Positions 39,626 to 49,640 of a DNA stretch of 64,000 nt are shown here, piece after piece. The notes under the pieces are model-generated. The model was not told the DNA's origin. It ran no database searches and saw nothing but the letters and a program-made list of their open reading frames with translations. Both the position numbers and the translations under genes were made by a program. This DNA comes from Proruminimicrobium sp963666965 (lineage in GTDB: Bacteria; Elusimicrobiota; Endomicrobiia; Endomicrobiales; Endomicrobiaceae). Position 1 is the first letter of the stretch. Each line of letters opens with the position of its first letter. The DNA is taken from positions 1,736,001 to 1,800,000 of the forward strand of contig OY762939.1 of NCBI GenBank assembly GCA_963666965.1, written 5' to 3'.

Positions 39626-41302
39626 CTATTTCTTTTTCTGTTCGTATTGAAGCGTTTTTGTAGTTATATCGGTAACGGCTGCAGGACCAAAAAACTGTAT
39701 GGGACCGGGGAACATATACATATCGCCTACCGCCCATTTATCTCTCTGCTTTGCGAATTCTTTGAAAGGTCTGTCTTCAAGTTTAACAAGAGCTTTTTGA
39801 ATTACCGGTTTTTCTTTCCCTTTTCTTCTTTCAATATTCATCATCATTGTCAAAGGAACTCCGCCGCATTTCCAATCCTGTGATTTTGCGGTAAGGTTTT
39901 TAACCGATGAAAGATATCCTGACAAACCGTTTAATACCAAAGCTGCGGCATTATACCCAAGAGCAAACGTATAATTTGCGTCAAAATTTGAAGGCATTCC
40001 GCATCTTCCTTCATACCCGAAGAAATGGCTTATGCTTGAAAATTTTCCGTTAAACTTACCGGCTTTTTTAAGTTCTTTAAGTTTTGCGCTGACCATCTCT
40101 ATAAGGAGTTTTTCTGTTTCAATAAGAGAAACCTGAACGTTCCCGTGAGGATCTCTGTCAAGCATCAGCTGGCATGCGATATCCAAAGGAAGAGATTCCA
40201 TAAGTTTCGACAGTTTTGAAGGAAGTTTTGAAAGAACAAATTCTCTTTTTTCTTCTATTTCTTTAAGAGTAAGAATATGATCTTCATGTTCGGCCAAAGC
40301 ATCGTTAAGAGCAGATATTAACTCTTTCATTTCCGGAATAAACTCTATAAGACCTTCCGGTATAAGAATGATGCCGAAATTCTTTTTCATTTCTGATCTC
40401 TTTACGACTACATCTGCTATCTGGTTGATAATATCAGAAAGCGTCATCTTCTTTGCAAGAACTTCTTCGCCTATCAAAACCATATTGGGCTGAGTTTTAA
40501 AACCGACTTCAAGAGTAATATGAGAAGCGCTTCTTCCCATAAGCCTGATAAAATGCCAGTATTTTCTTGCAGAATTTACGTCTCTGCAGATATTTCCGAC
40601 AAGTTCTGCGTATATTTTAGTAGCCGTATCAAAACCGAAAGAAGCTTCAATATGTTCGTTTTTCAAATCCCCGTCAATAGTTTTAGGAACGCCTATGACG
40701 TTTACCGGAACATTTTCTTTTTTAAGATATTCTGCAAGAAGCCCTGCGTTTGTATTTGAATCATCGCCTCCTATAAAAACAAGAGCATCCATTTTATTTT
40801 TCAGCAAAGTTTCTTTTGCCTGAGCAAACTGCTCCGGAGTTTCAATTTTTGTTCTTCCGGACTGTATCATATCAAATCCGCCGGTATTTTTATATTCATT
40901 GATAACTTTATCGGTGATCTCCATTGTTTTATTGTCCAATATTCCGGAAGGTCCGCCGAGAAATCCAAATAATCTATTTTTTTTATTTGCGCTTTTAAGC
41001 CCTTCAAACAAACCGTATATTACGTTATGTCCTCCGGGAGCCTGGCCGCCTGAAAGAACGACTCCGATATTTACTGTTTTTTTTGTGACTGCAGTATTAC
41101 TACCCGACTGAAAACTGACTACCGGCATACCGTAAGTATGTGAAAAAATACTTTTTACAGTATCATAATCGGCTATTGATTTTGTTGCTTTGCCGAAAAC
41201 AGGCTTTACCGAAGCTGCGCCTCTTTTTAAAACATTAGGCAACACCGGTTTAAATTTTAGCCTTTCGGCATGCAACTCTGAAACTTGATATTTTTCTGCC
41301 AT
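39626..41302 (-). CDS. pfp: Pyrophosphate-dependent phosphofructokinase (long form)
   Basis: 558 residues, the long PFP type. It interconverts fructose 6-phosphate and fructose 1,6-bisphosphate with PPi, reversibly. Seen: GVVLSGGQAPGGHNVI, FIGGDDSNTNAGLLAEY (Asp in GGDDS) and VPKTIDGDLKN (Lys before TIDGD), the residues that exclude ATP; FIRLMGRSASHITLEVG; and FFGYEGRCGMPSNFDA. The ribosome-binding site is GGAGG. It coexists with the ATP enzyme at 30645-31610. Confidence 0.95.
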   Translation of the reverse strand: MAEKYQVSELHAERLKFKPVLPNVLKRGAASVKPVFGKATKSIADYDTVKSIFSHTYGMPVVSFQSGSNTAVTKKTVNIGVVLSGGQAPGGHNVIYGLFEGLKSANKKNRLFGFLGGPSGILDNKTMEITDKVINEYKNTGGFDMIQSGRTKIETPEQFAQAKETLLKNKMDALVFIGGDDSNTNAGLLAEYLKKENVPVNVIGVPKTIDGDLKNEHIEASFGFDTATKIYAELVGNICRDVNSARKYWHFIRLMGRSASHITLEVGFKTQPNMVLIGEEVLAKKMTLSDIINQIADVVVKRSEMKKNFGIILIPEGLIEFIPEMKELISALNDALAEHEDHILTLKEIEEKREFVLSKLPSKLSKLMESLPLDIACQLMLDRDPHGNVQVSLIETEKLLIEMVSAKLKELKKAGKFNGKFSSISHFFGYEGRCGMPSNFDANYTFALGYNAAALVLNGLSGYLSSVKNLTAKSQDWKCGGVPLTMMMNIERRKGKEKPVIQKALVKLEDRPFKEFAKQRDKWAVGDMYMFPGPIQFFGPAAVTDITTKTLQYEQKKK

Positions 41303-41381
41303 AACTGCCTCCGTATATAAATTAAATTCTTTAAATTTTATGTAACTGTGGTATTATACAAAATTTGAAATTATTCTAAAA

Positions 41382-42947
41382 TCAGCTTTTGGCAAATTTA
41401 TCGTTTTTTCCCAAAAGTGTTATCTTTGAATGTTCATTTCTTATTTTTGAAATATAAAATTCATCAATAACATGATAATTATTTTCTATATATCTGTAAT
41501 TTTTACTTATATTTGCAATTTGTTTTTCTTTGTTATAAAAATCTTCAAATCTTGACGATACAATATCTGATATTTCTTTCTCGGTTCTGGGAATCCCGGT
41601 AATTACGATTATATCTTCGGTTATATTGTCATCATCATAAATACCGCCTCTTCCTTTTATGCCGTTTAAGTACATATAGGACAGTTCGCTGTCATGAATG
41701 CCGTCAATGGTGTATGTATAATCATAATAAAGCGTAAAACCGCTGTATTTATTTTTTATACGGTTGATCAAATTCAATATCCTTTCTCTTCTTTCATAAT
41801 TATATTTTATAAGATAATTATTATAATCATAATACACAATTTTTTTGTCTTCATAAGTAAAACTAAAATCAAACAAACTGCCGAATATCCCGTAAGAAAA
41901 ACTGATATACTGAATCATCGCTATAAAGATAAAAGATACGATAACGGTCCTTTTTATCAAACTGTTTTTTATTGATACTATAAAAAATGCTCCGACTATT
42001 GCCATAAACGGAACCAACCCCATGCTGTATTCCGACAATTTATGATGAGGCATTAAAACTATTATTGACCAAGGCACCGCAAACCATATTAAAAGTAAAT
42101 TTTTATGTTTCCCCTTATATTTTGATATAAATAAAATTAAACCTGCCATAAAAGCAACAAATATCGGAGGCGACAAAAGTTCTTCCCATAATCCCGCTGT
42201 AATGACCCTGAAATTGCTGTACTCAAATAGCGAAGAAGGCTCATTTACAGGTTCATACAAAATTTTTAATATTATAAAATCTCTGAAATAATGATGGCAT
42301 GATACCAGAGTGCCTATAAAAATTGCGGTAATTATATTTATTATTTTGTAGCGGTCTGGCTTTTCTTTGAGTCCTATGAACGCAGAATATATAAAAGGAA
42401 CAAAAAAATATGCCAAGAAAGCATCCTTTATAATAAGTCCGATTCCTACCGAAAGACCGTATAAAACACTCCATTTTGAATCTTTGAAATTGTTGCTTTT
42501 TATCAAACTGTATATATTAAACGTTATTGCCGTCATCAGATGATAATCTTGATGGCCGTACTGACGGCTTAAACCGTATACGGCAGGAGCAAACGCGAAT
42601 AACAGCATTGCGATAGTGCCTGTTTCTTTACTGCATGTTTCTTGTGCTATCTTATATGTAAAATAGAGCGGAATCAAAAAGAATATATAGTTTACAAATA
42701 CTACTATAAGGTCATAATATTCTTTGCCAAAAAGAAAAAGCATGAACTTCATTATGTATGTTATTAAGGGAGCGTTATAAAAAAGCCAGCCGGATTTAAA
42801 TATATCAAGAAAATGAACTGAATCATCGCCTAGCGGGATAACAGGAGAATTTAAAACCAGCCAAATGATATTGCCTGCAGAGTACATTATCATTATAGCT
42901 ATAAATATTATAAAAGGATTTGTCAGAAATCTTTTTATCATTTTCAC
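41382..42947 (-). CDS. GT-C membrane glycosyltransferase, paralog 1
   Basis: 521 residues with about ten hydrophobic segments, ending in a soluble C-terminal part of about 130 residues. The first periplasmic loop has PLGDDSVHFLDIF, the acidic pair typical of lipid-phosphate-sugar-dependent GT-C enzymes (ArnT/PMT-like). Then YNAPLITYIMKF, GLSRQYGHQDYH and MPHHKLSEYSMGLVP. It probably transfers a sugar from a polyprenyl-phosphate donor at the periplasmic face. Clearly paralogous to the next gene upstream (43009-44577), sharing many blocks. Confidence 0.75.
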   Translation of the reverse strand: MKMIKRFLTNPFIIFIAIMIMYSAGNIIWLVLNSPVIPLGDDSVHFLDIFKSGWLFYNAPLITYIMKFMLFLFGKEYYDLIVVFVNYIFFLIPLYFTYKIAQETCSKETGTIAMLLFAFAPAVYGLSRQYGHQDYHLMTAITFNIYSLIKSNNFKDSKWSVLYGLSVGIGLIIKDAFLAYFFVPFIYSAFIGLKEKPDRYKIINIITAIFIGTLVSCHHYFRDFIILKILYEPVNEPSSLFEYSNFRVITAGLWEELLSPPIFVAFMAGLILFISKYKGKHKNLLLIWFAVPWSIIVLMPHHKLSEYSMGLVPFMAIVGAFFIVSIKNSLIKRTVIVSFIFIAMIQYISFSYGIFGSLFDFSFTYEDKKIVYYDYNNYLIKYNYERRERILNLINRIKNKYSGFTLYYDYTYTIDGIHDSELSYMYLNGIKGRGGIYDDDNITEDIIVITGIPRTEKEISDIVSSRFEDFYNKEKQIANISKNYRYIENNYHVIDEFYISKIRNEHSKITLLGKNDKFAKS

Positions 42948-43008
42948 GGTATATCTTTTCCCCTATATTTTTTCAGCATAATAAATAATCCAAGCCGTTA
43001 TATATATT

Positions 43009-44577
43009 TCACAGAAATTTATTCTTTTTGCCCAATAATATTATTTTTGTACCGGAAATATCTTTTTCAAAGGGATTAAAAATATATATCAATTTGTATT
43101 CTTTTTTAATACGATCGAATACTTCTTTTGTTTTAAACAATATTTCCTTTTTAATCTCTTCTGTTATATGCAAAATTTCTCCGTTTGCATAAATTCTTTG
43201 CGTTCTCAAATCCGAGAATTTATCAAATCTGAGATCTGAAATAATAATTATATCAGAATCAAAAAGATTTTTATCGTCATAGTATCCCTGAACACATTCT
43301 AAATCGTTTAAGCACATCTGCGTTGCGACAGCATCGCTGTCAACAGATAAAAAACTTTCCACAAAAAATGTATTTTCCGAATAATTTTTTTTCAGATGTT
43401 CAACGATATCCGTAATCGGAATTGATTTGTTTTTATCATAAAAAACCAAACGTCCGTATAAATCATAATATCTTATTTTCTTTCCTGCTAATTCAATCTT
43501 GCCGTCAAATAAACCCGTCTCTAATCCGTATGAAAAATCCAAATATTGAAAAAATCCCAATAAAACAATTAACAAAATGGCAGTTTTTTTTATTATTAAA
43601 AATTTCCATGAATTGATAAAAACAGCGCCTATAAGGGCGGCAGCCGGTATTAATCCTGCTCCGTATTCGGCAATCTTGGAATGAGGCATAAACATTATTA
43701 CTGCCCATGGAATCAAAAACCATAAGAGAATCACCATTTTATTTTTGCCTGAATATTTAGCGAAAAAATACACCAATCCTGTTATAAAAAAAATAAAAAC
43801 AGGAGGCGATAAAAGTTCTTCCCACAATCCTATGCTCATCACTCTTAAACTTTCAAAAGAAAAAACCGGAGCCCTTTCAATTACAGGCTCACTTATCAAT
43901 TTACTTATTATCTCAGGTCTGAAATAATGCCAGCCGGATATTAAAGCACAGGTTATTGCCGCAAAAATTATATTGTTGATTTTTATTTTATATGAGCGAT
44001 CTCTTAAACTTAAAAAAACAGTATAGGCAAAAGGCATAAAAAAATATGCCAGAAAAGAATCTTTTATCATTAAGCCTAAACCTGCCGACACGCCGTATAT
44101 TATGCTCCATTTTCTGTTTTTGAAATAATCGCTTTTTATAAGGCTGTATATGTTAAAAGTGATCGCCGCGATAATATGATAATCCTGATGACCGTACTGA
44201 CGGCTCAGACCGTATACGGCCGGAGATAAGGCAAACAGTATCATCGCTATATTGCCTGTTTCTTTATCTTTTATTTCGACGCCTGTTTTATACACGAAAT
44301 ATAAGGGAATAAGAAAAAACACATAATTTACAAATATGATAATTAAATCAAAATATTCTTTCCCGAATATAAAAAACATAAAGCGCATTATATATGTTAT
44401 TAAAGGGGCGTTGTAAAAAAGCCAGCCTGGTTTAAATATATCAAGAAAATGTGCGGCAGATATGCTGTAGGCAATTACGGGCGTATTGAATTGCCACCAA
44501 ATAAAATTAAAAACAGCATAAGAAAAAGCTATAAGCACAAATATAACAAAACTTGCATCAAGCTGTTTTTTTTTCAT
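43009..44577 (-). CDS. GT-C membrane glycosyltransferase, paralog 2 (altered acidic loop)
   Basis: 522 residues with the same membrane layout as the neighbour at 41382-42947 and the shared blocks YNAPLITYIMRF, GLSRQYGHQDYH, LWEELLSPPVF. In the first loop it reads AYSISAAHFLDIF, lacking the GDDS acidic pair of paralog 1, so it may use another donor, work as a partner subunit, or be inactive. Starts 20 bases after the uvrA stop; the tandem pair arose by duplication. Confidence 0.75.
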   Translation of the reverse strand: MKKKQLDASFVIFVLIAFSYAVFNFIWWQFNTPVIAYSISAAHFLDIFKPGWLFYNAPLITYIMRFMFFIFGKEYFDLIIIFVNYVFFLIPLYFVYKTGVEIKDKETGNIAMILFALSPAVYGLSRQYGHQDYHIIAAITFNIYSLIKSDYFKNRKWSIIYGVSAGLGLMIKDSFLAYFFMPFAYTVFLSLRDRSYKIKINNIIFAAITCALISGWHYFRPEIISKLISEPVIERAPVFSFESLRVMSIGLWEELLSPPVFIFFITGLVYFFAKYSGKNKMVILLWFLIPWAVIMFMPHSKIAEYGAGLIPAAALIGAVFINSWKFLIIKKTAILLIVLLGFFQYLDFSYGLETGLFDGKIELAGKKIRYYDLYGRLVFYDKNKSIPITDIVEHLKKNYSENTFFVESFLSVDSDAVATQMCLNDLECVQGYYDDKNLFDSDIIIISDLRFDKFSDLRTQRIYANGEILHITEEIKKEILFKTKEVFDRIKKEYKLIYIFNPFEKDISGTKIILLGKKNKFL

Positions 44578-44597
44578 ATCTGAATAATAACTGCAGT

Positions 44598-47405
44598 TTA
44601 TTTTGTTAAATATTTTTTTAAAAATTTACCCGTATACGATTTATCGTTTTTGATAACCGCTTCCGGAGTTCCGCTTGCGACTATCCGTCCGCCTCCGTCT
44701 CCGCCGTCAGGTCCCAAATCTATAACCCAGTCGGAAGTTTTTATAACGTCAAGGTTATGTTCTATAACAAGAACGGTGTTTCCCGCATAAACAAGTTTAT
44801 GTAAAACTTCCAAAAGTTTGCCTATATCGGCAAAATGAAGGCCTGTCGTCGGTTCGTCAAGAATATAAAGAGTTCTTCCTGTTCCTCTTTTTGAAAGCTC
44901 TGTTGCAAGTTTTATTCTCTGGGCTTCTCCGCCGGATAATGTTGTCGAGGACTGTCCTATTCTTATATAACCGAGCCCTACATCGTTTAAAGTTTCAAGT
45001 ATTTTTTTCAGTTTAGGAATATTTTCAAAAAATTTAACGGCTTCTTCTACAGTCATATCAAGAACTTCAGATATATTTTTATCTTTATATTTTATCTGGA
45101 GCGTTTCTTCGTTAAATCTTTTGCCGCCGCAGACATCGCATTTTACGAATATATCCGGCAGAAACTGCATTTCAATCTGTAAAGTTCCGTCTCCCTGACA
45201 GTTTTCACATCTGCCGCCTTTAACGTTAAAAGAAAATCTGCCCGGCATATATCCTCTGGCTTTGGCCTGAGGCGTCTGAGCAAATAAATCTCTTATCATC
45301 GCCCACGCTCCCGTGTATGTGACGGGATTTGACCTAGGAGTTCTTCCTATGGGAGACTGGTCAACTATAATGACCTTGTCTATATTTTCAAGGCCTTCCA
45401 TTTCCTTATGTTTGCCCGGCAAATCTTTTGAACCGTATAATTTATTCGATAAAGCTTTATAAATTATTTCGTGGACAAGCGTTGATTTTCCCGAGCCTGA
45501 AACGCCCGTAACGCATACAAAAAGGCCGAGAGGAATATCAACGTCAATTTTTTTTAGATTAAACTGTTCGGCTCCTTTGATAGAAAGCCATTTGCTGTTT
45601 GTTTTTCTTCTTTTTTCCGGAACGGGGATTGTGATTTTACCGTTCAAATACTGCGCGGTAAGCGATTTGTTATTTTTTAAAACTTCCTTTACGGTTCCCT
45701 GCGCCACTATTTTGCCGCCGTGAATGCCGGCCCCGGGCCCTAAATCAATAAGATAATCCGACTGCATCATCGTATCTTCATCGTGTTCGACCACTATCAA
45801 AGTATTTCCGAGATCTCTTAATGTTTCAAGCGTATTCAAAAGTTTTTGGTTGTCTTTCTGGTGAAGTCCTATAGACGGTTCGTCAAGAACATACAATACT
45901 CCCGTAAGACCGGATCCTATCTGTGTCGCAAGATGAATTCTTTGCGCTTCTCCGCCTGAAAGAGTTGCGCTTTCTCTGTCAAGATTTAAATAGCCCAGCC
46001 CGACATTATTAAGAAATGAAATCCTTGCTTTTATTTCTTTGAGTATCGCTTTTGCTATTAACTGTTCTTTTTCGTTAAGCCGTATATTATCAAAAAACTC
46101 GCACGCCTTAGTAACAGAAAGAGACGTTATATCTACAATTGATTTGCCGTTTATAAAAACAAATCTGGCTTCTTTTTTAAGTCTGGCCCCCTTACATGAA
46201 GGACAAAGTTTCTTTGACATATATTTTGAATAAATTTCATTTTTTACAAAATCAGATTCAGTTTCTGAATATCTTCTCTGCAGATTTGTTATTACGCCCT
46301 CAAAATCATCTTTGCCGTAAAGAATAATATCTTTCTGGCGGTCGGTAAGTTCTGTCCACGGTTTATTCATAGGTATTTTATTTTCTTTGCAGATATTTTC
46401 AAGTATTTCGTTATAATAGCCGCCCCATGAGTTTTTCCATCTGTGCGTTCTTGTAGTTATAGGCTCAGACCATGCTCTTACAACACCTTGGGCTATAGTT
46501 CTTGTTTTATCAGGCACGACAAGATCTTCGTCAACTTCTATTTTATTTCCGAGTCCCCCGCATTCAGGACACGCTCCCTGCGGCGCATTAAAAGAAAAAA
46601 GTCTCGGCTCCATCTCCGGAATATTTATGCCGCATTCCGTGCATGAGTAATGTTCGCTGTAAACCGTTTCGCTTTTAATATTTTTATTTTCGTCTATAAC
46701 TGCGACCGCTACAAGTCCTTTTGAGTGTTTTAAACTTGTCTCGACCGAATCTGCTATTCTGGATTTTGTTTCTGAGCTGATTTTTATTCTGTCTACTAAT
46801 ATATCAATAGAATGTTTTTTATATCTGTCGAGTTTTATGGATTCTTCAAGTTCGTAAATTTTATTATCTATTCTTACTCTTGTAAAACCTTCTTTTAAAA
46901 GCCTTGAAAAAAGTTCTTCATAAGTTCCAGTTCTTGCTTTTACCAAAGGCGCAAGAATATAAATCATAGTCTGGTCTTCAAGTTTCATTATACTGTCTAT
47001 TATCTGCTGCGAGCTCTGCGGTTTAACGAGTTTGCCGCATTTAGGACAGTGGGCTATGCCGATTCTTGCAAATAACAGCCTCAAATAATCATAAATTTCG
47101 GTAACTGTTCCGACTGTGGAACGCGGATTATGAGAAGGATTTCGCTGTTCTATTGATATGGCCGGCGATAAACCTTCTATAATATCGACGTCCGGCTTTT
47201 CCATAAGTTCAAGAAACTGCCTTGCATATGCAGACAAAGATTCGACATATCTTCTCTGCCCTTCGGCGTATATCGTGTCAAAAGCAAGCGAAGATTTTCC
47301 GGAACCTGACAAACCTGTTATAACGACAAGCTTGTTTTTAGGTATATCTATGTCTATATTTTTTAAGTTGTGCTGTCTGGCACCCCTTATTTTTATTATG
47401 TCCAT
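44598..47405 (-). CDS. uvrA: Excinuclease ABC subunit A
   Basis: 935 residues, full length. DNA damage recognition ATPase of nucleotide excision repair. Two ABC modules: Walker A GLSGSGKSSLAF (N-terminal) and GVSGSGKSTLVH (near residue 630), each with LSGGEAQRI signatures; zinc-binding CPKCGK, CPECGG, CPSCKG and CENCQGDG/CDVCGGKRF. Ribosome-binding site AGAGG. Followed by the two GT-C genes, without functional relation that I can see. Confidence 0.98.
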   Translation of the reverse strand: MDIIKIRGARQHNLKNIDIDIPKNKLVVITGLSGSGKSSLAFDTIYAEGQRRYVESLSAYARQFLELMEKPDVDIIEGLSPAISIEQRNPSHNPRSTVGTVTEIYDYLRLLFARIGIAHCPKCGKLVKPQSSQQIIDSIMKLEDQTMIYILAPLVKARTGTYEELFSRLLKEGFTRVRIDNKIYELEESIKLDRYKKHSIDILVDRIKISSETKSRIADSVETSLKHSKGLVAVAVIDENKNIKSETVYSEHYSCTECGINIPEMEPRLFSFNAPQGACPECGGLGNKIEVDEDLVVPDKTRTIAQGVVRAWSEPITTRTHRWKNSWGGYYNEILENICKENKIPMNKPWTELTDRQKDIILYGKDDFEGVITNLQRRYSETESDFVKNEIYSKYMSKKLCPSCKGARLKKEARFVFINGKSIVDITSLSVTKACEFFDNIRLNEKEQLIAKAILKEIKARISFLNNVGLGYLNLDRESATLSGGEAQRIHLATQIGSGLTGVLYVLDEPSIGLHQKDNQKLLNTLETLRDLGNTLIVVEHDEDTMMQSDYLIDLGPGAGIHGGKIVAQGTVKEVLKNNKSLTAQYLNGKITIPVPEKRRKTNSKWLSIKGAEQFNLKKIDVDIPLGLFVCVTGVSGSGKSTLVHEIIYKALSNKLYGSKDLPGKHKEMEGLENIDKVIIVDQSPIGRTPRSNPVTYTGAWAMIRDLFAQTPQAKARGYMPGRFSFNVKGGRCENCQGDGTLQIEMQFLPDIFVKCDVCGGKRFNEETLQIKYKDKNISEVLDMTVEEAVKFFENIPKLKKILETLNDVGLGYIRIGQSSTTLSGGEAQRIKLATELSKRGTGRTLYILDEPTTGLHFADIGKLLEVLHKLVYAGNTVLVIEHNLDVIKTSDWVIDLGPDGGDGGGRIVASGTPEAVIKNDKSYTGKFLKKYLTK

Positions 47406-47515
47406 GTCAGCCTCTTTAGTTTGTTTTATTAAACCTGTATTTTACAAAATTTGTATACAATAGAACATAGTGCCGGTAAATATCTTTTATTTACGGTTCA
47501 GTAACGGTGTATTTT

Positions 47516-49093
47516 TTAATTTTCAGAAGGATCCGATATGTTTACTAAGGTGTTTTTAATCTCTTTCGATTTCTCGGGATAATCGGTAATGTAGTGAAGC
47601 CCTCTGCTTTCCTTTCTCTTGAGTGCGGAAATTGTTATTATTTCGGCGACATTTAAAATATTGCGAAGTTCCAGAAGTTCAACGCTTACTTTAAAATCTC
47701 TAAAATGCTGTATAACTTCATCTTTTATTATCCGTATTCTTTTTAAAGCCATCAAAAGTCTTTCCTGGCTTCTTACAATTCCTACATAATCCCACATTAT
47801 GCGCCTTATCTCATGCCAGTTTTGAAGCATTATGGTCGGATCGCCGCTGCCCGTGCTGTCGTTTATAAAATCATTTATCTTATCGTTATATTTAGTATTC
47901 GCAGCTATCTCTTGGGCCTTATTATACGCAAAATCCGCAAAAACTATCCCTTCAAGCAAGGAATTTGAGGCAAGCCTGTTTGCTCCGTGAACGCCGTTAC
48001 ATGCCGCCTCGCCTATGGCAAACAAATTATCGATTGTAGTCTGTCCGTCCTTATCAACAGCCACTCCTCCGCAGCAATAATGAGCGGCCGGAACGACAGG
48101 TATCATTTCTTTTGCCATGTCAATTCCGTATTCCAGACATTTTTTATAAATATTAGGAAATCTTTTTAGAAAAAAAGCCTGTGATTTATCTTTTATATCC
48201 AAATAAACAAAATCTTCTCCGCGTTTTTTAAGTTCGCAATCTATCGCTCTTGCAACTATGTCTCTGGGAGCTAGATCTTTCAAATTATGGTATTTGCCCA
48301 TAAAAGCTTCGCCTGATCTGTTTCTTAAAATACCGCCTTCACCTCTTACAGCTTCGGATATAAGAAAGGATTTTGCCAGAGGGTTAAAAAGACATGTAGG
48401 ATGAAACTGGACAAACTCCATATTTGCTATATCAGCCCCTGCTCTGTAAGCCATTGCGACTCCGTCGCCCGTAGACACATTGGGATTGGAAGTGTAAAGA
48501 TAAACTTTGCTTGCTCCGCCTGTTGCCAAAACAACAACCTTTGCAAGAAATATTTCAACTTTTTTATTCAAAACATCGTATACGTAAGCGCCGCAGCATT
48601 TTTTGTTTTCATCAATGATAAGATCAACGGCCATAAAATCTTCGTAAACAGAAATATTTTTGCTGGTGTTAATATTTTCAATTAAAACACGCTCCAGCTC
48701 GTTTCCTGTTATATCACCGGCATGAAGAATTCTGCGTCTGCTGTGGCCGCCTTCAAGTCCAAGCTCAAATTCAGAACCTTTATAATCTGTTTTTGAAAAT
48801 TTTACGCCGAGAGAAATAAGCTCTTTTATTCTGGCAGGAGCCGATTTTACGAGAAGCTCAACGTTTTCTTTATTGCATAAACCGTCGCCGGCAGTTAGCG
48901 TATCGTTTATATGTTCCTCAAAAGAATCCTGTTTGGTAGAAACACATGCAACTCCGCCCTGCGCACGGCCGGTAGAGCCGTCAAACAATTTGTTTTTTGT
49001 GACTAAAGCTACAGTCCCGGCTTTAGAAGCTTTTAATGAAAAACTTAATCCTGCTATTCCGCTTCCGATGACTAAATAATCTGATTTTCTCAT
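47516..49093 (-). CDS. nadB: L-aspartate oxidase
   Basis: 525 residues. FAD enzyme oxidising aspartate to iminoaspartate for NAD synthesis; in anaerobes fumarate replaces oxygen. Seen: dinucleotide fold YLVIGSGIAGLSFSLKA, GSTGRAQGGVACV, EGGHSRRRILHAGDITG, FVQFHPTCL, RGEGGILRN, APRDIVARAID, CCGGVAVD and GANRLASNSLLEG. nadA and nadC are not in the window. Its start overlaps the HAMP gene stop by four bases (ATGA), so translation is coupled. Confidence 0.95.
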   Translation of the reverse strand: MRKSDYLVIGSGIAGLSFSLKASKAGTVALVTKNKLFDGSTGRAQGGVACVSTKQDSFEEHINDTLTAGDGLCNKENVELLVKSAPARIKELISLGVKFSKTDYKGSEFELGLEGGHSRRRILHAGDITGNELERVLIENINTSKNISVYEDFMAVDLIIDENKKCCGAYVYDVLNKKVEIFLAKVVVLATGGASKVYLYTSNPNVSTGDGVAMAYRAGADIANMEFVQFHPTCLFNPLAKSFLISEAVRGEGGILRNRSGEAFMGKYHNLKDLAPRDIVARAIDCELKKRGEDFVYLDIKDKSQAFFLKRFPNIYKKCLEYGIDMAKEMIPVVPAAHYCCGGVAVDKDGQTTIDNLFAIGEAACNGVHGANRLASNSLLEGIVFADFAYNKAQEIAANTKYNDKINDFINDSTGSGDPTIMLQNWHEIRRIMWDYVGIVRSQERLLMALKRIRIIKDEVIQHFRDFKVSVELLELRNILNVAEIITISALKRKESRGLHYITDYPEKSKEIKNTLVNISDPSEN

Positions 49094-49626
49094 TTTTGAT
49101 TTTCTTCTATTTTAAACCAAGTTGTCAGTTCGTCAAGCAATTTTTTTGTCTTTTCGGCATTGCCTTCGGAAATTGCAATTTTTATTTCTTCTATTTTTTT
49201 TCTGTCGGTAATAACAGCATTTTTTATATTCGACAAAGCCTGATCCATTATAATCGCCAGTTCTTTTGTATCATCTTTCTTTCTGAAATGGACCTTAGGA
49301 ACAAAATTGCCTTCGCTTAACTGCGTCATGACTTTTTCAAAAAAGAAAATAGGTCCTATTATTCTGTGAAAATAAAAAACGCTTTCAACAAGAATAATAA
49401 TCATAAACAGCAAAACAGCCCAGAAAAATCCGCTCGTATATGAATTAACAAAATTTTTAACGGCGCCCGCGCTGAGCTGATCCATACCTGGGGAACTTAA
49501 GAGAGTATCAAGAAAAACATAGTAAATCAAAATTGCCGAAATTAAAACAATGAAACCCAGAATCGTCAAATACCTTAATTGAAGTCTCGGTTTAACAAGA
49601 TACTGTTTTCTTTTTTTAGTAGACAT
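49090..49626 (-). CDS. HAMP-domain membrane protein without output domain
   Basis: 178 residues; GGGGG ribosome-binding site. Two membrane helices (residues about 19-43 and 68-90) flank a short periplasmic loop, followed by a HAMP-like part starting HRIIGPIFFFEKVMTQLSEG and a helical tail. No kinase, methyl-accepting or cyclase domain follows. It lies between panC and nadB, with a four-base overlap with nadB. Function unknown. Confidence 0.75.
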   Translation of the reverse strand: MSTKKRKQYLVKPRLQLRYLTILGFIVLISAILIYYVFLDTLLSSPGMDQLSAGAVKNFVNSYTSGFFWAVLLFMIIILVESVFYFHRIIGPIFFFEKVMTQLSEGNFVPKVHFRKKDDTKELAIIMDQALSNIKNAVITDRKKIEEIKIAISEGNAEKTKKLLDELTTWFKIEENQK

Positions 49627-49640
49627 AAATCCCCCGTGAT

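Noticed and set aside
47460..47515. Hairpin after nadB (CCGTAAATA / TATTTACCGG)
   Set aside because: Bulged stem without a following T run; not convincing as a terminator.
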